A DNA stretch of 64,000 bases from Aquimarina megaterium XH134 (GTDB taxonomy: Bacteria; Bacteroidota; Bacteroidia; Flavobacteriales; Flavobacteriaceae): positions 38,489 through 102,488 of the forward strand of contig NZ_JACB01000042.1 in assembly GCF_000520975.1 (NCBI RefSeq), given 5' to 3'. The notes beneath the pieces were generated by a model. The model did no database searches and had not been told where the DNA came from. It saw only the letters and a program-made list of their open reading frames with translations. Below are positions 25,350 through 34,327 of the stretch, piece by piece. Position numbers and translations under genes: made by a program. Each line of letters starts with the position of its first letter. Within the stretch, counting starts at the first letter, position 1.

Positions 25350-28289
25350 ATGTCTCACAATATTGGTACTCTCGTTGAAATTGCATCTATTGGTATTGGT
25401 CCAGATCATGCGAATTCTTCCTTTAATTTTTCACATACGCCTGCACCTGGTCAACCCACTCGTTTTGTGATCCTTCATTTTAAGAATGCCTTTTTTCCAC
25501 CTGGTAACCGTTTAGAAGTGAATTTGGGCTATGATACCGATGTTTTTAATGAGTCCAATGGGTCTGAATTTTGGACCAGACCAATCAACGTTAATGCTCT
25601 CCCAGAAGGCAACATTCCGATTAACTATATAGAAGACGGATCTTCCAGTGGTGGGGTGGAGCTGGGAGGCTATGGAAGAGGACATCGTACTGGAGGTAAT
25701 GAACTTTGTACCTTTACCAATGCGGATATTTTTCTGCATACTGATCCATATGATAAACCTGTTTATGACACTTATTGGATTTGTGGAGGGAATGCCTCCA
25801 CTTGTATATCCGATCCGAAATGGAAAAATTTTAATGCATTGCCTGCTGGGCTGCGTAAGACTATAGGACAGGCAGCTTGTATGATTGTTTCTGCGCATGG
25901 TGATCATTTATCCACCTGTTCAGCTACATTGGTGGCAGAGGATTTGGTCTTTTCTGCTGGGCACTGTTTTTCCGTACTTAATGCTCCTTCTCCTCTTGAT
26001 CCGTTCAGTGTATTGACAGCATCGATTGTTTTTAATTACCAAACCAATGCTGATGGATTAAAACCAGAAGAATATAGTCCTAAGATTTTCAAGGTAGTAG
26101 AAGTAGTAGAATATGGTTATGATGGAGGCAATGATTTTGTGTTGTTACGGATTGATATTTCCAAAGGAAATACGGGTATTACTCCATTATCCATGAGAAC
26201 TGACCTTCCTTCTTTTGGGGAAGAGGTCTTTGTAGTGCATCATCCAAATGGAGCAGTGAAAAAGTTCTCGCCAAGAGATGCTGATTTTTTGACCATTTCG
26301 GGAGTAACGAGTAGTAGTATCAGTGTTGATCTGGATGTGGCGGGGGGAAGTTCTGGTTCTGGTTTGTATGATAAATTTGGAAACGTGATTGGTACACTGT
26401 CTTCTGGTCAAAGAAGGGATTCAGAGGGGAGTTGTAGTAACTACCTTGGCTATTTTCCAACAGCGACCATGTTAAATCTAATAGGTACTACTCCACCGCC
26501 ACCTGCAGTTGACCGAGATGTAATGATCGTTTTGGATCGTTCTGGCTCTATGTCGCAGAATGCTTCCACTGGTCAACCAAAAATCGAAGAAGCGAGGGAT
26601 GCAGTTTCACTATTTGTTTCTATGATCGAACAAGAAGAAGGACATCGAGTAGGCTTAGTTTCTTTTAACAACATTTCCTCTAGGGATCATGAGTTAAAAC
26701 CAAATACGGATTTGAATGTGGAAACATTGATCGGGCCTGCACCTCACTCAATGGGAATCGTAGGAAGGTTAATACCAAGTGGATCAACCACTATTGGAGG
26801 TGGATTGGATTTGGCGTTGAGTCAATTCTCTGGTTCAGATACAAAGGATGAAGTGATTCTGTTGCTGACCGATGGCATGGAAAACACCCCGCCCATGATA
26901 GAAGATATCGAATCAAGGATAGGGGACAGAAGGCTCTGCATTGTAGGGTACGGTGACGAATCGAATCTGAATGGACCATTGTTAGCACGGTTGGCCATTT
27001 TGAATGATGGTAGTTATACTGTTGCACAAGACGAATTATCCTTGAAAAAGTTCTTTGCCAGTTGCTTTGGTGACATTTTTGAAGCGGGCTTCTTGATGGA
27101 TCCTGATTTTGAAATGCCTCGAACTGTAGAGAAAGCTGAACCATTGCTATTTACTGTTTGTGGTGAAGAGGCCGTTACGGTTGTTTTAGGATGGGATAAA
27201 GCAGAGTCTTTGCTGGTTTTCAATATGGAAACACCTTCTGGTGCAATCGTCCCATTTGAGAATCCTAACGTGACAAGGGGAAGAGGCCGTACTTGGGCTT
27301 TTGTGAAAATAAAGTTGCCTATAAATGCTGAACAAGATGGTGTTTGGAAAGTAAATGTTTTCCGTCCTTCTGGGGGCGATATTCCGCTACCAGTCATTGA
27401 CCTGAAATACTTTGTCAATATTGTAGCCAAAGGTGGTCCTTCCCTCAAATTGATGGCCGATCGCAAGCGGTACTATACAGGTAATGACTACAATCCCTTA
27501 GTGCGATTATTTTATCCAAACAATATTTCTCCAGCTCATACTAAGGTGAAATTGGAAGTGAAAAGGCCGAAACAGAGTTTGGGTAATATCTTGAAAGAAA
27601 ATGGGCTTAAACAAAATATTCAAGTGTCGGGTGATACCGTACCACCTGTTTATTCAACTTTGGCCGCTATTAAAAATCAAAACAATGGTCAATTGGTAGA
27701 TTATGAAACGTTAAATTTTGAACTTTTCGACGATGGCAGACATGACGATGGTGCTATGGAGCCTGACGGGATCTTTGGTAGTCCATTAAAAGATCTTTTC
27801 AATGCAGAAGGGTTATATTCTTTTAGAGCGATTGCAACTTTTGGACATAATTGCGAGGCAACAAGAGAGCTGGTATGGTCGATTTATACCGATTCCAAAG
27901 TTGATGAAAACAATACGAATATTGACTCGATTAATAGGGGAGACGATGGTAATGGAAAACAGGACTGGATCGTAACCATTATACCAAAAGACCCATACAA
28001 TAATTTCTTAGGACCAGGACGATTAGATGTATTGGGTGTGAAAGGGACTTTTGGTACATATGTTACTAGTGGAGTGAAAGATAATGGTGATGGGACTTAC
28101 AGTGTGAATGTAAAAGTTGATCCTACAAAAACAGAAGAACCAAGTATTTTGATTCAACAACCAGGAAGTGATCCAGTGGTATTTTGTAAGCCTAAGAAAG
28201 CGGTTGAGCAAGTAAAATCAAGATACTTGATTTGGTTGTGGCTATTGATATTGATTCTGATAATAATAATAATAGTATTAATAATATAG
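25350..28289 (+). CDS. Trypsin-like protease / von Willebrand A fusion with C-terminal membrane anchor
   Basis: 979 residues in one frame. (1) About 1-165: unassigned region. (2) About 166-375: trypsin-fold serine protease with His205 (VFSAGHC), Asp262 (GGNDFVLL) and Ser335 (GGSSGSG), so the triad is complete. (3) After a TPPPP linker, about 388-575: vWA domain with an intact MIDAS (Asp396, Ser398, Ser400 in DRSGSMS; Thr481; Asp508 in LLTDGMEN). (4) About 576-950: beta-sandwich regions; the stretch DDGRHDDGAMEPDGIFGS recalls the C-terminus of calcium-activated chloride-channel regulators (CLCA). (5) About 958-979: one very hydrophobic helix (IWLWLLILILIIIIIVLII) at the extreme end. There is no N-terminal signal peptide, so localisation is a puzzle: tail-anchored in the cytoplasm, or exported by a route not visible. 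Rows of the gene reach 43-48% G+C (counted at 26341-26400 and 26881-26940), against about 33% nearby, which suggests transfer. No partner gene is adjacent. Confidence 0.88.
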   Translation: MSHNIGTLVEIASIGIGPDHANSSFNFSHTPAPGQPTRFVILHFKNAFFPPGNRLEVNLGYDTDVFNESNGSEFWTRPINVNALPEGNIPINYIEDGSSSGGVELGGYGRGHRTGGNELCTFTNADIFLHTDPYDKPVYDTYWICGGNASTCISDPKWKNFNALPAGLRKTIGQAACMIVSAHGDHLSTCSATLVAEDLVFSAGHCFSVLNAPSPLDPFSVLTASIVFNYQTNADGLKPEEYSPKIFKVVEVVEYGYDGGNDFVLLRIDISKGNTGITPLSMRTDLPSFGEEVFVVHHPNGAVKKFSPRDADFLTISGVTSSSISVDLDVAGGSSGSGLYDKFGNVIGTLSSGQRRDSEGSCSNYLGYFPTATMLNLIGTTPPPPAVDRDVMIVLDRSGSMSQNASTGQPKIEEARDAVSLFVSMIEQEEGHRVGLVSFNNISSRDHELKPNTDLNVETLIGPAPHSMGIVGRLIPSGSTTIGGGLDLALSQFSGSDTKDEVILLLTDGMENTPPMIEDIESRIGDRRLCIVGYGDESNLNGPLLARLAILNDGSYTVAQDELSLKKFFASCFGDIFEAGFLMDPDFEMPRTVEKAEPLLFTVCGEEAVTVVLGWDKAESLLVFNMETPSGAIVPFENPNVTRGRGRTWAFVKIKLPINAEQDGVWKVNVFRPSGGDIPLPVIDLKYFVNIVAKGGPSLKLMADRKRYYTGNDYNPLVRLFYPNNISPAHTKVKLEVKRPKQSLGNILKENGLKQNIQVSGDTVPPVYSTLAAIKNQNNGQLVDYETLNFELFDDGRHDDGAMEPDGIFGSPLKDLFNAEGLYSFRAIATFGHNCEATRELVWSIYTDSKVDENNTNIDSINRGDDGNGKQDWIVTIIPKDPYNNFLGPGRLDVLGVKGTFGTYVTSGVKDNGDGTYSVNVKVDPTKTEEPSILIQQPGSDPVVFCKPKKAVEQVKSRYLIWLWLLILILIIIIIVLII

Positions 28290-28694
28290 TCTATTGCTTA
28301 TTTTTGTTTAACATAAAGTTATGTTGATAAAATAATTAACATTGATTATCAGATGTTTAAAGGAGTAGGTGGTAATTTTCCGTAATAACTTTTGTAAATG
28401 AGAAAGTAGCCATTTATGCATAGAAGAGCGCTCAATCTATTGCCACATCCTTCACATAGGAAAGGAGGTAGTTCTGGCTTTAAGCCTATACGTTTGGAAC
28501 ATTAATTACAAAATTCAACCATAGATGATGAATAAGAAGCATAAAAATACAAAGCATGAATGCTTTAGGAAACCCTCTATTCTTCCGATGAAAAATGTGT
28601 AAAACGTTAAGTAATCACTGAAATTTATGTGATTTAGTATGAAACATTCTATGAATATTCATCAGAAAAAAGAAGAAAAATAGTATTTGTTAGA
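28290..28694. other. Gene-free stretch after the protease-vWA gene
   Basis: A+T-rich sequence with no convincing gene. A 29-codon frame from 28418 (MHRRALNLLPHPSHRKGGSS) is locally richer in G+C and may be a scrap of older coding sequence; nothing supports expression. Confidence 0.3.
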
Positions 28695-28699
28695 TAAAT

Positions 28700-28733
28700 A
28701 AAAAAAGCCGACTCGTTAAAATCAGCTTTCCTT
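28700..28733 (-). terminator. Terminator of the tRNA gene
   Basis: On the minus strand AAAGCTGA (28729-28722) pairs with TCGGCTTT (28711-28704) through eight pairs including one G-U, followed by a T run. It lies about 15 bases past the tRNA 3' end. Confidence 0.65.
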
Positions 28734-28744
28734 TGTTAATCCTG

Positions 28745-28818
28745 TAGCGAGAGGGGGGCACGATCCCCCGACCTCCGGGTTATGAATCCGACGCTCTAAC
28801 CAACTGAGCTACCTCGCC
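28745..28818 (-). tRNA. tRNA with CAT anticodon (elongator Met, or Ile2)
   Basis: 74 bases beginning GGCGAGGTAGCTCAGTTGGT fold into the cloverleaf: acceptor 7 bp with a G-U at each end, 4-bp D stem, anticodon loop TTCATAA with CAT at 28784-28782, T stem GGGGG/CCCCC and discriminator A; CCA is not encoded. Lack of the initiator's mismatched first pair argues for elongator Met; tRNA-Ile2 (lysidine) cannot be excluded. Two oddities: position 31-39 is A-C, and the T loop reads ATCGTGC, so 54-58 is A-T in place of the nearly universal T-A. Confidence 0.93.
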
Positions 28819-28902
28819 ATCTTCCTTTATTTCTATGTAACCAAACCATTAAAAAAGGTCTGATATATTAGAATACTTTTTACAGTACTGCTAAGGAGGG
28901 TG

Positions 28903-28933
28903 CAAATATAAAAACAAAATAGAATGACACAAA
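28903..28933 (-). promoter_or_regulatory. Promoter of the tRNA gene
   Basis: On the minus strand TTTG (28933-28930), 19 bases, then TATATTTG (28910-28903). An exact match to the Bacteroidota consensus in both boxes and spacing, 85 bases before the mature tRNA. Confidence 0.75.
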
Positions 28934-29017
28934 CAATAATGCATAATTAATTTTTTTTTCAATGTACTTTTAAAGTCGGTAATTAATCTATATATTGGCT
29001 TACCAACAATTAATGAT

Positions 29018-29410
29018 ATGTCTGAAAAAACTAAATATGAACTTGAATTTGTGGTACAGTCATCACCGCAACTATTATATCAATATATATCTACACCTTC
29101 GGGACTCTCAGAGTGGTTTGCAGATAATGTAAACTCCAGAGGAGAGTTGTTTACATTTATCTGGGATGATTCTGAAGAAGATGCAAAACTTTTAAGTAAA
29201 AAAAGTGGTGAACGGGTAAAGTTTAGATGGGTAGAAGATGAAGATGATGGAAATGATTACTTCTTTGAAATGCGTATTCAGGTTGATGAAATAACCAAGG
29301 ATGTTTCTCTTATGGTTACCGATTATTCTGAAGAGGATGAAATGGATGAAAATAAAATGCTATGGGATAATATGATTGGAAACCTAAAACATGTATTAGG
29401 TTCGGCATAA
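29018..29410 (+). CDS. START-like domain protein
   Basis: 130 residues, acidic. Begins YELEFVVQSSPQLLYQYIST and continues SGLSEWFADNV, GELFTFIWDDSEEDAKL and the C-terminal helix MLWDNMIGNLKHVLG: the ligand-pocket helix-grip fold as in AHSA1/START-like proteins of Bacteroidota. A flavobacterial housekeeping-type protein of unknown ligand. It precedes the aminotransferase by 62 bases on the same strand. Confidence 0.85.
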   Translation: MSEKTKYELEFVVQSSPQLLYQYISTPSGLSEWFADNVNSRGELFTFIWDDSEEDAKLLSKKSGERVKFRWVEDEDDGNDYFFEMRIQVDEITKDVSLMVTDYSEEDEMDENKMLWDNMIGNLKHVLGSA

Positions 29411-29472
29411 TTCTTCTTTTTATAATACAAATCTTTATACCCCATAAACATTAAAATTTATGGGAATTTTTT

Positions 29473-30321
29473 ATGGTTAATATCAACGGAAATTTACTAG
29501 AAGATCATAAAGCAGTATTGGCTATTGATAATAGAGGGTATGCATACGGAGATGCTTTATTTGAAACTATCAGAGTTAATTCTGGAACTATTTTATTTTG
29601 GGAAGATCATTATTTTCGGCTAATGGCTTCGATGCGTATTCTTAGAATGCAAATCCCTATGTCATTTACTCCAGAATTTTTGGAAAAGGAAATTATCGAT
29701 CTTATCACTGCAAATGAGTTAATGAATGCTTCGGTAAGGATAAAAATAATGGTAAATAGGGTAGCTGGCGGGTTATATACGCCCGCTTCTAGTGATATAG
29801 AATACAATATATTGGTTTCTCAATTACAATCTAACTTTTATACGATTTCTGATCAGAAGTATGAAGTTACTCTGTTTAAAGACCATTATGTAAGTACAGA
29901 TATGCTGTCTACTCTAAAATCAACAAATAAACTGGTTAATGTTCTTGGTGGGATTTTTGCCAGGGAAAATGGTTTTGATAATTGTTTGCTGATCAATTCT
30001 GACAAAATGGTTATAGAAGCTTTAAATGGAAACTTATTTCTTGTAAAGGGCAATACGATAAAAACGCCTCCAATAACAGATGGGTGTCTAAAAGGTATAT
30101 TAAGAACTCAATTGTTAAGAATTCTTGAGAAATTACCAGAATATCAATTAGAGGAAGCTTCTATTTCTCCTTTTGAGTTACAAAAAGCAGATGAATTATT
30201 TGTTACTAATGTAATTACAGGAATTTTACCCATTACCAAGTTTAGAAAAAAGGAGTATACTTCTAAGACGAGTAAGAGATTATTAGGGATATTAAATACC
30301 AGGATAAGATTAGGAAATTAA
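29473..30321 (+). CDS. Aminotransferase class IV
   Basis: 282 residues, PLP fold type IV. AYGDALFETIRV at the start, the catalytic Lys in STLKSTNKLVNVL, the glutamate in IEALNGNLFLVK, and PPITDGCLKGILR with the closing TNVITGILPIT are all family signatures. Members include D-amino-acid and branched-chain transaminases and 4-amino-4-deoxychorismate lyase (PabC); length and the EALNGN loop fit PabC or a D-amino-acid type, but the choice is not settled. Overlaps the convergent YqgE gene by 4 bases. Confidence 0.9.
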   Translation: MVNINGNLLEDHKAVLAIDNRGYAYGDALFETIRVNSGTILFWEDHYFRLMASMRILRMQIPMSFTPEFLEKEIIDLITANELMNASVRIKIMVNRVAGGLYTPASSDIEYNILVSQLQSNFYTISDQKYEVTLFKDHYVSTDMLSTLKSTNKLVNVLGGIFARENGFDNCLLINSDKMVIEALNGNLFLVKGNTIKTPPITDGCLKGILRTQLLRILEKLPEYQLEEASISPFELQKADELFVTNVITGILPITKFRKKEYTSKTSKRLLGILNTRIRLGN

Positions 30322-30878
30322 TTGTAAGTAGGATTCTCTGGAGCGTTAGACCAAAGGACATATTCTCCTCCTAGTTCTATCATTTTTTCTTTCCAGAAAG
30401 TATCACAGGATTTTCCGAAAATATTCTTTTTGTAACTGTTTTCGACAATTACCCATGAGTTGGCTTCAAGTTCCTGGTTAAGTTGCTTAGAATCCCACCC
30501 AGAATAACCTAGGAAAAATCTGATTTCATTTGGAGTGATTTTATCTTCAACAATAAGTCTGGAGACAATAGAAAAATCTCCTCCCCAATAAATACCACCA
30601 GATATTTCTACACTGTTAGGAATTAGATCAGGAACTTTGTGTATAAAATACAGGTTATCTTGTTCAACCGGGCCGCCATTATAAATCTTAAATTCCATTT
30701 CAATTTCAGGAACCAGATCAGCAAGGAAATACTCAAGAGGTTTGTTCATTATAAAACCAATAGACCCTTGCTCACTATGATCCGCCAAAAGAACAACCGA
30801 ACGATTAAAAGACACATCTCCTATAATAGATGGCTCAGCGATTAATAAATGTCCTTTTGATGGTTGTAGTGATATCAT
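30318..30878 (-). CDS. YqgE/AlgH family protein
   Basis: 186 residues, typical of the family. Signatures: LQPSKGHLLIAEPSI, FNRSVVLLADHSEQGSIGFI, MNKPLEYFLADL, FLGYSGWDSKQLNQELEANS and the ending WSNAPENP. The role is not established (a transcription-related function was once proposed for AlgH). Divides the genome between the convergent aminotransferase and the HU gene. Confidence 0.95.
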   Translation of the reverse strand: MISLQPSKGHLLIAEPSIIGDVSFNRSVVLLADHSEQGSIGFIMNKPLEYFLADLVPEIEMEFKIYNGGPVEQDNLYFIHKVPDLIPNSVEISGGIYWGGDFSIVSRLIVEDKITPNEIRFFLGYSGWDSKQLNQELEANSWVIVENSYKKNIFGKSCDTFWKEKMIELGGEYVLWSNAPENPTYN

Positions 30879-30958
30879 ACTAACAATTTTACTTATCTTA
30901 AATCTAAATAATTATTTCTAATAATCAAAGGAGTTAGGTGTTTTTTGCCAAAAAATCA

Positions 30959-30985
30959 TAAAAAAAACTCCCAATTTTGGGAGCT
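30959..30985 (-). terminator. Terminator of the HU gene
   Basis: Palindrome CTCCCAATTTTGGGAG (30967-30982) followed on the minus strand by a run of seven T (30966-30960), 27 bases past the HU stop. Confidence 0.85.
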
Positions 30986-31011
30986 TTTAGATAATATCGA
31001 AAACGAACTGA

Positions 31012-31284
31012 TTAGTTTACCGAACTTGATAAATCAGCACCAGCCTTAAACTTAACAACGTTTTTAGCAGCGATTTTAATAGTCTTACCAGTTTGTGGAT
31101 TTCTACCTTCTCTTGCAGCTCTTCTAGAAACTGACCAAGATCCAAATCCTACTAAAGAAACACGTCCTCCTTTTTTAAGAGTACCTTCAACGTTTCCTAA
31201 GAAAGATTCTAAGGCTTTTTTAGCCGCTGCTTTAGTAATTCCAGCGTCAGCTGCCATTGCATCGATTAATTCTGTTTTGTTCAT
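31012..31284 (-). CDS. HU-family DNA-binding protein
   Basis: 90 residues. Starts MNKTELIDAMAADAGITKAA, has the beta-arm region GFGSWSVSRRAAREGRNPQT and the conserved GKTIKIAAKNVVKFKAG. A histone-like nucleoid protein that bends DNA, active as a dimer. It has a near-consensus promoter and its own terminator, so it is a single-gene unit. Confidence 0.97.
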   Translation of the reverse strand: MNKTELIDAMAADAGITKAAAKKALESFLGNVEGTLKKGGRVSLVGFGSWSVSRRAAREGRNPQTGKTIKIAAKNVVKFKAGADLSSSVN

Positions 31285-31340
31285 AATTCTGTTTTTAAAT
31301 TAATTGTTGGTTAAACCAATCTTTTATGTTAAACGCTTTA

Positions 31341-31370
31341 CAAATTTATACGGATTTATGATTCATGCAA
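31341..31370 (-). promoter_or_regulatory. Promoter of the HU gene
   Basis: On the minus strand TTG (31370-31368), 19 bases, then TAAATTTG (31348-31341), 56 bases before the HU ATG. Confidence 0.7.
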
Positions 31371-31471
31371 GGATTGGCCCAGTAAATACAGGGATTTGTT
31401 GATAACTCAATGCGATTGTTAATAACCAATGTTGTTTTAGATAGATTTTTAAACCCTATACTACATAGGGG

Positions 31472-32419
31472 CTAACACATTTTTGCATCTCTGTAAAAGA
31501 CATAACCATTCAACAATGCTTTTGACTCCATTGCTTTTTTACCAGGGAGTTGAAGTTTTTTCAATATAATGTACCCGTTTTTTACGGCTACTTTGATTGT
31601 AGAATCTTCAATAATAATTTTACCTATATCAAAGGTATGGGCTTCTTCGATAGGTTGAGCATCGTATACCTTTATGTTTTCAGACACTCCTTTATTATAC
31701 AATTCACACCAGGCGGCAGGATAAGGACTTAGTCCTCTAATCAGGTTATGAATAGTATATAGATCGTCTTTCCAATTAATTTTGGTGTTCTCACGATTTA
31801 GCTTATATGCCGTTTTAAAAGTACTGTCTTTGGGTTGAGGGTTTACCGTTACCGAATCATTTTCTATTGCTTTTATGGTATCTAATACCAAATCAGCACC
31901 TTTTTCCATTAATTTATCATGTAGTATTCCCGCCGTATCATCATTTTTTATTTCAACTTCTTTCTGAAAAATAAGATGACCAGTATCTATTTTTTCATCA
32001 ATGAAGAAAGTCGTAATTCCGGTTTTTTGCTCTCCATTAATAACAGCCCAGTTAATTGGTGCCGCACCTCTATAATCCGGAAGCAGAGATGCATGTAAAT
32101 TAAAAGTACCATACTCTGGCATATCCCAAACTACTTTAGGGAGCATTCTAAAAGCAACAACTATATTAAGATTAGCGTCCAAAGCTCTTAACTCTTCAAT
32201 AAATCCTTCATCTTTTAGATTTGTTGGTTGAAGAACTTTTAGATTTTTGGATAGTGCATATTCCTTAACAGCAGATGCTTTAAGTTTTCTACCTCTTCCC
32301 GCTGGTCTATCAGGAGCAGTAATAACACCAACGACATGATACTTGTTTTCTATTATGGTTTTTAGGGTTTCAACGGCAAAATCCGGTGTCCCCATAAACA
32401 GGATTCGTAAGTCTCTCAT
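31472..32419 (-). CDS. fmt: Methionyl-tRNA formyltransferase
   Basis: 315 residues. Formylates Met-tRNA-fMet for initiation. Signatures: LRILFMGTPDFAVETL, the folate-binding LHASLLPDYRGAAPINWAVI with GITTFFIDEKIDTG, and a C-terminal OB-like domain. The ATG shares a base with the recQ stop (TAATG), so translation is coupled. Part of the AAA ATPase-recQ-fmt operon. Confidence 0.97.
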   Translation of the reverse strand: MRDLRILFMGTPDFAVETLKTIIENKYHVVGVITAPDRPAGRGRKLKASAVKEYALSKNLKVLQPTNLKDEGFIEELRALDANLNIVVAFRMLPKVVWDMPEYGTFNLHASLLPDYRGAAPINWAVINGEQKTGITTFFIDEKIDTGHLIFQKEVEIKNDDTAGILHDKLMEKGADLVLDTIKAIENDSVTVNPQPKDSTFKTAYKLNRENTKINWKDDLYTIHNLIRGLSPYPAAWCELYNKGVSENIKVYDAQPIEEAHTFDIGKIIIEDSTIKVAVKNGYIILKKLQLPGKKAMESKALLNGYVFYRDAKMC

Positions 32420-34326
32420 TATTTTTGTGCTAATTGATAGTGATTATCGTGATTGATCCTTATAATTTGATGTTCGTTCATTTCCCGTAACACTCGTAAG
32501 GTTAATTTTTCGGGATATGCTAACTGTGCCAGTAAATCTCTTGAAGATAAGTTTTTTCTTTCTAAAAGTCTTATAATATCCTTTTGTATTTTATTAAGAT
32601 CTATTGGTGTAGTATTGTTTTTTTTGGTAATACAAAAACTACATATGCCACAATCTGTAGTTTCTTTTTCTCCAAAATAATGAAGTAACTGCCTGCTTTT
32701 GCATTTCGTATTATTTTCTGTAAATCTTAATATCGCTTCTACCTTCTTTACTTTTGAAGTATTTTGCTTTATTAAATGGTGCTTAATACTATTGATAGTA
32801 TGATCATCTTCACGTGGCAATAAGAAGATGATTTCTGCATCAGAAATTTTGTATATAAATTCTACTAATTCGGCTTCGTGTAGTTTATGTAATACAGTAA
32901 CAACTTCTGATTCGGGTTTTCCTACTTTAGAAGCAATCAAAGGTAGATTAATTGTTACTTTTTCGTCAAAAATACCGCCATATGTTCTTAGGATAGCCTT
33001 GGTAATTAGTTGGTATTCTTTATTGTTTTCAAGGAACTCTAAAAGGTGATTTCCGGTTGTAAGAATATGAACACTACTTTTTTTGGTATATCGTTGCATA
33101 AATCTAATTACACCACAACGATCTAAAAATTGTAATGTATTATAGGTAATGAGTGTATTTAGCTCATACGTTTTGCAAAATGTATTGAATTCAAAATTAT
33201 GAACGGTCTGTTCACCTTCACCATATGATATTTGAAAATAGTTACATAGTTTTCTATAGACTAGTTTTACTTCATCTATATCCGGCAATACTTTTATAAA
33301 TTGATTGTGTAACCTCTGATTATCATTCGTGTTTTTTAAAAGATAGGCAAAAGATGGTTTGCCATCACGACCAGCTCTGCCTGCTTCCTGAAAATAGCTT
33401 TCTATACTTTCTGGAATCGTATAATGAATTACTGTGCGTACATTGGGCTTATCGATCCCCATACCAAAGGCATTTGTAGCAACCATTACTCTAATTTCTT
33501 CTTTTAACCACTGGTTAAATCGTTTGGTTTTTTCTTGTGCATCTACGCCACCATGATAGTATGTTGCTAAATAACCACTTGTATTAAGAAAATCACTCAA
33601 TTCAACTGCAGATTTTCTATTTCGAACATAAACGATCGAAGTTCCCGGGTATTTATCTAAAACCTGAGTGAGTTTATACTTTTTGTCGATTACATTTTCT
33701 ACCCTATACCCAAGATTAGGTCTAAAAAATGATTGTTTAAGTATTTTGGGTTGAAAAAGATCGAGTTCTGCCACAATATCATCTACTACTTCTTTGGTGG
33801 CAGAAGCGGTTAGTGCAATAACAGGTACCGCGGGATGTATTTTTCTCAGCACTTCTATTTTTTTATAAGAGGGCCTAAAGTCATTTCCCCATTGCGAAAT
33901 ACAGTGCGCTTCATCTACTGCAATAAGATTAATATTCATTTGCTTTAATCGTTCCTGTACAATGTCTTGCTGAAGACGTTCTGGAGAAAGATAAAGGAAT
34001 TTATAATTGCCATAAATACAATTATCGAGCAAAGTATCTAATTCTGAATATTTAATGCCACTAGGTAGTGCAATTGCTTTTATATTTTTTTGCTGAAGGT
34101 GTAATACCTGATCTTGCATTAATGCAATTAATGGAGAAATAACAATACAAATACCTTCCATTATTAGAGCAGGCACCTGAAAACAAATTGATTTCCCTCC
34201 ACCAGTAGGGAGTAATGCAAAAGTATCTTCACCTTCCAGTACCGAAGCTATAATCTCTTCCTGCAATGGCTTAAAGCTATTGTATTTCCAATATTGCTGT
34301 AATATTTTAAGAGGAGATTTTAGCAA
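32419..34326 (-). CDS. recQ: ATP-dependent DNA helicase RecQ
   Basis: 635 residues, the short Bacteroidota form. Helicase motif I FALLPTGGGKSICFQ, motif II VDEAHCISQWG, motif VI region YFQEAGRAGRDGKPS, then a zinc-binding RecQ-C region (CKSRQLLHYFG, CGICSFC) and a winged-helix end. An HRDC domain is not evident. The start is TTG, one base after the stop of the upstream ATPase gene; no ATG fits before the conserved WKYNSFKPLQEE. Unwinds DNA in recombination and fork repair. Confidence 0.95.
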   Translation of the reverse strand: MLKSPLKILQQYWKYNSFKPLQEEIIASVLEGEDTFALLPTGGGKSICFQVPALIMEGICIVISPLIALMQDQVLHLQQKNIKAIALPSGIKYSELDTLLDNCIYGNYKFLYLSPERLQQDIVQERLKQMNINLIAVDEAHCISQWGNDFRPSYKKIEVLRKIHPAVPVIALTASATKEVVDDIVAELDLFQPKILKQSFFRPNLGYRVENVIDKKYKLTQVLDKYPGTSIVYVRNRKSAVELSDFLNTSGYLATYYHGGVDAQEKTKRFNQWLKEEIRVMVATNAFGMGIDKPNVRTVIHYTIPESIESYFQEAGRAGRDGKPSFAYLLKNTNDNQRLHNQFIKVLPDIDEVKLVYRKLCNYFQISYGEGEQTVHNFEFNTFCKTYELNTLITYNTLQFLDRCGVIRFMQRYTKKSSVHILTTGNHLLEFLENNKEYQLITKAILRTYGGIFDEKVTINLPLIASKVGKPESEVVTVLHKLHEAELVEFIYKISDAEIIFLLPREDDHTINSIKHHLIKQNTSKVKKVEAILRFTENNTKCKSRQLLHYFGEKETTDCGICSFCITKKNNTTPIDLNKIQKDIIRLLERKNLSSRDLLAQLAYPEKLTLRVLREMNEHQIIRINHDNHYQLAQK

Positions 34327-34327
34327 T

